Shown here one piece after another: positions 49,441 through 52,060 of a stretch of 52,060 nt of DNA. The DNA lies in contig DATMES010000070.1 in the NCBI GenBank assembly GCA_035556555.1, forward strand, positions 1 to 52,060. The letters run 5' to 3'. A program made the translations under genes and the position numbers. This DNA comes from Frankiaceae bacterium. Its GTDB lineage: Bacteria; Actinomycetota; Actinomycetes; BP-191. The first letter of the stretch is position 1, and each line of letters opens with the position of its first letter. Below the pieces are notes generated by a model. That model saw nothing but the letters and a program-made list of their open reading frames with translations, searched no databases and was not told the origin of the DNA.

Positions 49441-51774
49441 CTACTTGAAGCCGACGGGGTCGTTCGGGTCGAGCTGGATCTCCGTCGCCGAGGCGACGGT
49501 GCGCTTCTTCGAGTACACGACCGCGCCCGCGATCACGGCGGCCGAGACCAGCGCGACGGTGAGGCGGATACCGGTGTTCTTGTCGTCGCCGATCGAGAAC
49601 TTCACGACGGTCGGCGCGATGAGCACGGCCACGAGGTTCATGACCTTGATGAGCGGGTTCAGCGCGGGACCGGCGGTGTCCTTGAACGGGTCGCCGACGG
49701 TGTCGCCGATGACGGTCGCCTTGTGCGCCTCGGAGCCCTTGCCGCCGTAGACGCCCTCCTCGACGAGCTTCTTCGCGTTGTCCCACGCGCCACCGGCGTT
49801 GGAGAGGAAGACCGCCATGAGCTGGCCGGCGGCGATGGCGCCCGCGAGGTACGCGCCCAGCGGCCCGTAGCCGAGGCCGAAGCCGATGGCGACGGGAGCG
49901 AGGATCGCGAGGAGGCCCGGCGTCATCAGCTCGCGCAGCGAGTCGCGGGTGCAGATGTCGACGACGGCCGCGTAGTCGGGCTTCTCCGAGTAGTCCATGA
50001 TCCCGGGGTGCTCGCGGAACTGGCGGCGCACCTCGTAGACGACCCGGCCGGCCGCGCGGGACACGGCGTTGATGGCGAGCGCGGAGAAGAGGAACGTCAC
50101 CGCGGCGCCGACGACGAGGCCGACCAGCACCTCGGGCTTGTCGATCGACAGCGAGAACTCCCTGCCTGCGGGCAGTGGCAGGTTCAGCGGGACGTCCAGC
50201 GCCTCGTGCAGCGCGAACACGACCGCCTCGCGGAACGACCCGAACAGCGACGTCGCCGCGAGCACCGCGGTCGCGATCGCCATGCCCTTGGTGATGGCCT
50301 TGGTGGTGTTACCGACGGCGTCGAGGCCGGCCATGATCTCGTCGGCCTCCTCGCCCAGGCCGCCCGACATCTCGGCGATGCCGTGCGCGTTGTCGGAGAC
50401 CGGGCCGTACGTGTCCATCGACACGATGACACCGACGGTGGTCAGCATGCCCATGCCGGTGAGCGCGATGGCGTAGAGGGCGACCTGCTCGGAGCCGTTG
50501 CCCAGGAGGTACGACCCGAAGATCGCCGCGCCGAGGACGAGCGCCGAGTAGACGGCCGACTCGAGGCCGACCGAGATGCCCGACAGGATCGTCGTGGCGG
50601 GGCCGGTGAGCGAGGACTTCGCGATGTCCTGGACGGGCTTGCGCTCGGTCGCCGTGAAGTACTCGGTGAGCACCTGGATGACCGACGCGAGGACGAGGCC
50701 GATGATCGTCGCGACGATGGCGATGATCCGCGGGTTGCCGTCGAAGCCGTTGATGGCCTCGGACACCCCCTCGAACTCCTCGAACGACGCCGGCAGGTAC
50801 GCGTACGCCGTGATCCCCACGAGCACCGCCGACACGGCGGCGGAGATGAAGAAGCCGCGGTTGATGGCCTTCATGCCGTTGCGGTCGGAGTCGCGCGGCG
50901 ACACCGCGAAGATGCCGAGGATCGACGTGAGCACGCCGATGCCGCGGACGAGCAGCGGGAAGATGACGCCCTTGATGCCGAACGCCGCGTTGCCGAGGAT
51001 CAGCGCCGCGACGAGCGTGACCTCGTACGACTCGAAGAGGTCGGCGGCCATGCCCGCGCAGTCGCCGACGTTGTCGCCGACGTTGTCGGCGATGGTGGCG
51101 GCGTTGCGGGGGTCGTCCTCGGGGATGTTCTGCTCGACCTTGCCGACGAGGTCGGCGCCGACGTCGGCGGCCTTCGTGAAGATGCCGCCGCCGACGCGCA
51201 TGAACATCGCGAGCAGCGCGCCGCCGAAGCCGAAGCCGACGAGGACGTTGGGCGCCTCCACGTCGTAGATGAGGAGGACGATCGTCGCGCCGAGGAGGCC
51301 GAGGCCGACGGTGAACATGCCGGCGACGCCACCCGTGCGGAACGCGATGCGCAGCGCGCGCTTGAGGCCCGCCTCCTGCGCGGCCGCGGCGACACGGACG
51401 TTGCCGCGGACGGCGAGGCCCATGCCGGCGTAGCCGGTGATGGCCGACAGCGCGGCGCCCACGACGAAGAAGACCGAGCGCCCGATGCGGACCTCGGCGC
51501 TGCCGGGCAGCGCGAACAGCACGACGAACGTCAGCGCCACGAACAGCGCCAGCGTCCGGAACTGCCGCGCGAGGTACGCCGCCGCGCCTTCCTGGATGGC
51601 CTTCGCGATCTCCTGCATCTTGGCGCTGCCCTGGCTCGCGGCGAGCACCTCACGGGAGAGGTAGTACGCCACCGCGAGAGCCAGGAACGAGGTTGCGAAC
51701 ACGATGAGCAGCAGCGTCTTGTCGCCACCCACGATGCTCGGGATCGTCCCGCCCCCTGAGGCGAGGAAGTTCAT
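49441..51774 (-). CDS. hppA: Membrane-bound proton-translocating pyrophosphatase, K+-independent type
   Basis: Couples pyrophosphate hydrolysis to proton export. 777 residues and about 16 membrane helices. Substrate and metal sites are in GIFTKAADVGADLVGKVE, EDDPRNAATIADNVGDNVGD and the C-terminal NAGGAWDNAKKLVEEG and TVGDPFKDTAGPALN. Lys492 in GNTTKAITKG is the mark of K+-independent enzymes; K+-dependent ones have Ala there. The start MNFLAS at 51774 fits the family. It has its own promoter (51896-51924) and terminator, so it is monocistronic. Confidence 0.97.
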   Translation of the reverse strand: MNFLASGGGTIPSIVGGDKTLLLIVFATSFLALAVAYYLSREVLAASQGSAKMQEIAKAIQEGAAAYLARQFRTLALFVALTFVVLFALPGSAEVRIGRSVFFVVGAALSAITGYAGMGLAVRGNVRVAAAAQEAGLKRALRIAFRTGGVAGMFTVGLGLLGATIVLLIYDVEAPNVLVGFGFGGALLAMFMRVGGGIFTKAADVGADLVGKVEQNIPEDDPRNAATIADNVGDNVGDCAGMAADLFESYEVTLVAALILGNAAFGIKGVIFPLLVRGIGVLTSILGIFAVSPRDSDRNGMKAINRGFFISAAVSAVLVGITAYAYLPASFEEFEGVSEAINGFDGNPRIIAIVATIIGLVLASVIQVLTEYFTATERKPVQDIAKSSLTGPATTILSGISVGLESAVYSALVLGAAIFGSYLLGNGSEQVALYAIALTGMGMLTTVGVIVSMDTYGPVSDNAHGIAEMSGGLGEEADEIMAGLDAVGNTTKAITKGMAIATAVLAATSLFGSFREAVVFALHEALDVPLNLPLPAGREFSLSIDKPEVLVGLVVGAAVTFLFSALAINAVSRAAGRVVYEVRRQFREHPGIMDYSEKPDYAAVVDICTRDSLRELMTPGLLAILAPVAIGFGLGYGPLGAYLAGAIAAGQLMAVFLSNAGGAWDNAKKLVEEGVYGGKGSEAHKATVIGDTVGDPFKDTAGPALNPLIKVMNLVAVLIAPTVVKFSIGDDKNTGIRLTVALVSAAVIAGAVVYSKKRTVASATEIQLDPNDPVGFK

Positions 51775-51895
51775 GCTGCGGTCCTCCTTGACGGCACTGC
51801 GGGCGTTCCGCGCGCGGCACGATGCCCGGGCGGGCGAGCCTGGGAGCGTACGTACGCGGATTGGAGGCGCGCGAGGTGCTGCCTCTTGCTAGCGG

Positions 51896-51924
51896 AGTCT
51901 AGGGGAGGTGCCCGTACGCCTCAA
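51896..51924 (-). promoter_or_regulatory. Sigma-70-type promoter of hppA
   Basis: On the minus strand TTGAGG (51924-51919) and TAGACT (51901-51896) are 17 bases apart, with about 115 nt to the hppA start. The -35 box is identical to that of ftsH. Confidence 0.6.
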
Positions 51925-51976
51925 AGTCGCGCGAACGGGGCGGCGCGTCGCGCCGTCTCGTGGCACCGGCCGCGCT

Positions 51977-52028
51977 CGTTCTCTGGAGCCCAGGCACCGG
52001 TCTCGAGCGTGATGATCTTCAAAGAACG
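51977..52028 (-). repeat. 52-bp dispersed element, copy 4 of 4
   Basis: On the minus strand it reads CGTTCTTTGAAGATCA...CCAGAGAACG, 52 bp, with GCTC/GAGC flanks extending the terminal stem. It lies about 50 bp upstream of the hppA -35 box. Confidence 0.83.
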
Positions 52029-52060
52029 AGCGGGCCGGGGGTGGCGCGGCGGGAGTGGGC

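Noticed and set aside
48961-51759. A 932-codon open frame on the plus strand
   Set aside because: Antisense to hppA, whose minus-strand product is full length with all active-site motifs.

Overview
This 52-kb window is chromosomal DNA of a very GC-rich actinomycete (Actinomycetota). Gene order supports this: clpC-lsr2-lysS-coaX, panD-panC, folK-folB-folP-folE-ftsH, hpt-tilS-(Zn metalloprotease)-dacB-ppa and topA-tmk-holB-ricT are actinobacterial arrangements, and the first 26 kb follows the Mycobacterium tuberculosis Rv3596c-Rv3628 order closely. GTG starts, 4-bp GTGA/ATGA overlaps and few long gaps are typical. The genus cannot be fixed from the sequence. No phage, insertion sequence, CRISPR array or rRNA was seen; one tRNA (Thr, CGT anticodon) is present.

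Layout. (1) 1-9.9 kb, minus strand: clpC (cut by the window edge) with a ClgR-type operator, lsr2, lysS, then a cofactor operon (small ORF, Rossmann/DUF2520 protein, panC, panD, nadB, nadC, coaX) for pantothenate/CoA and NAD. (2) 9.9-14.1 kb, plus strand: a MidA/NDUFAF7-type methyltransferase, a membrane GAF histidine kinase and a stand-alone NuoD-like protein. (3) 14.1-22.2 kb: a DUF559-like protein, the folate genes (folP, NTF2-like, folB, folK, DUF3180, and folE behind ftsH), a secreted plus-strand protein, ftsH and hpt. (4) 22.2-26.6 kb: tilS, a Zn-metalloprotease gene broken by a 115-bp tandem duplication, a small membrane protein and dacB; divergent ppa. (5) 26.9-33.2 kb, a signalling and secretion region: a GAF-PAS-SpoIIE-HATPase phosphatase/kinase, a secreted subtilase with an NSWYG-repeat tail, an ECF-like sigma factor with a candidate membrane-anchored tail, a divergent secreted two-Cys peptide, and tRNA-Thr. 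(6) 33.2-43.6 kb: secreted alpha/beta hydrolase and ricT, then an insert (heme-copper-like membrane protein with tandem DosR-like boxes, plus an unusual HExxH/Big-domain two-gene operon) separating ricT from holB and the MFS-tmk fusion. (7) 43.7-52 kb: topA, a NYN-domain nuclease, a possible small RNA, an unrecognised three-gene coupled operon, and the proton-pumping pyrophosphatase hppA.

The most novel material is of two kinds. First, dispersed intergenic elements: four copies of a 56-60-bp palindrome with compensatory stem changes, four copies of a 52-bp element, and two copies of a 50-bp element. Second, unfamiliar gene sets: the metallopeptidase-like pair at 37.0-40.3 kb, the tethered sigma/secreted peptide pair at 31.9-33.0 kb, and the three-gene membrane operon at 47.8-49.3 kb. 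All functional statements are from reading sequence and translations by eye; no database search was run.
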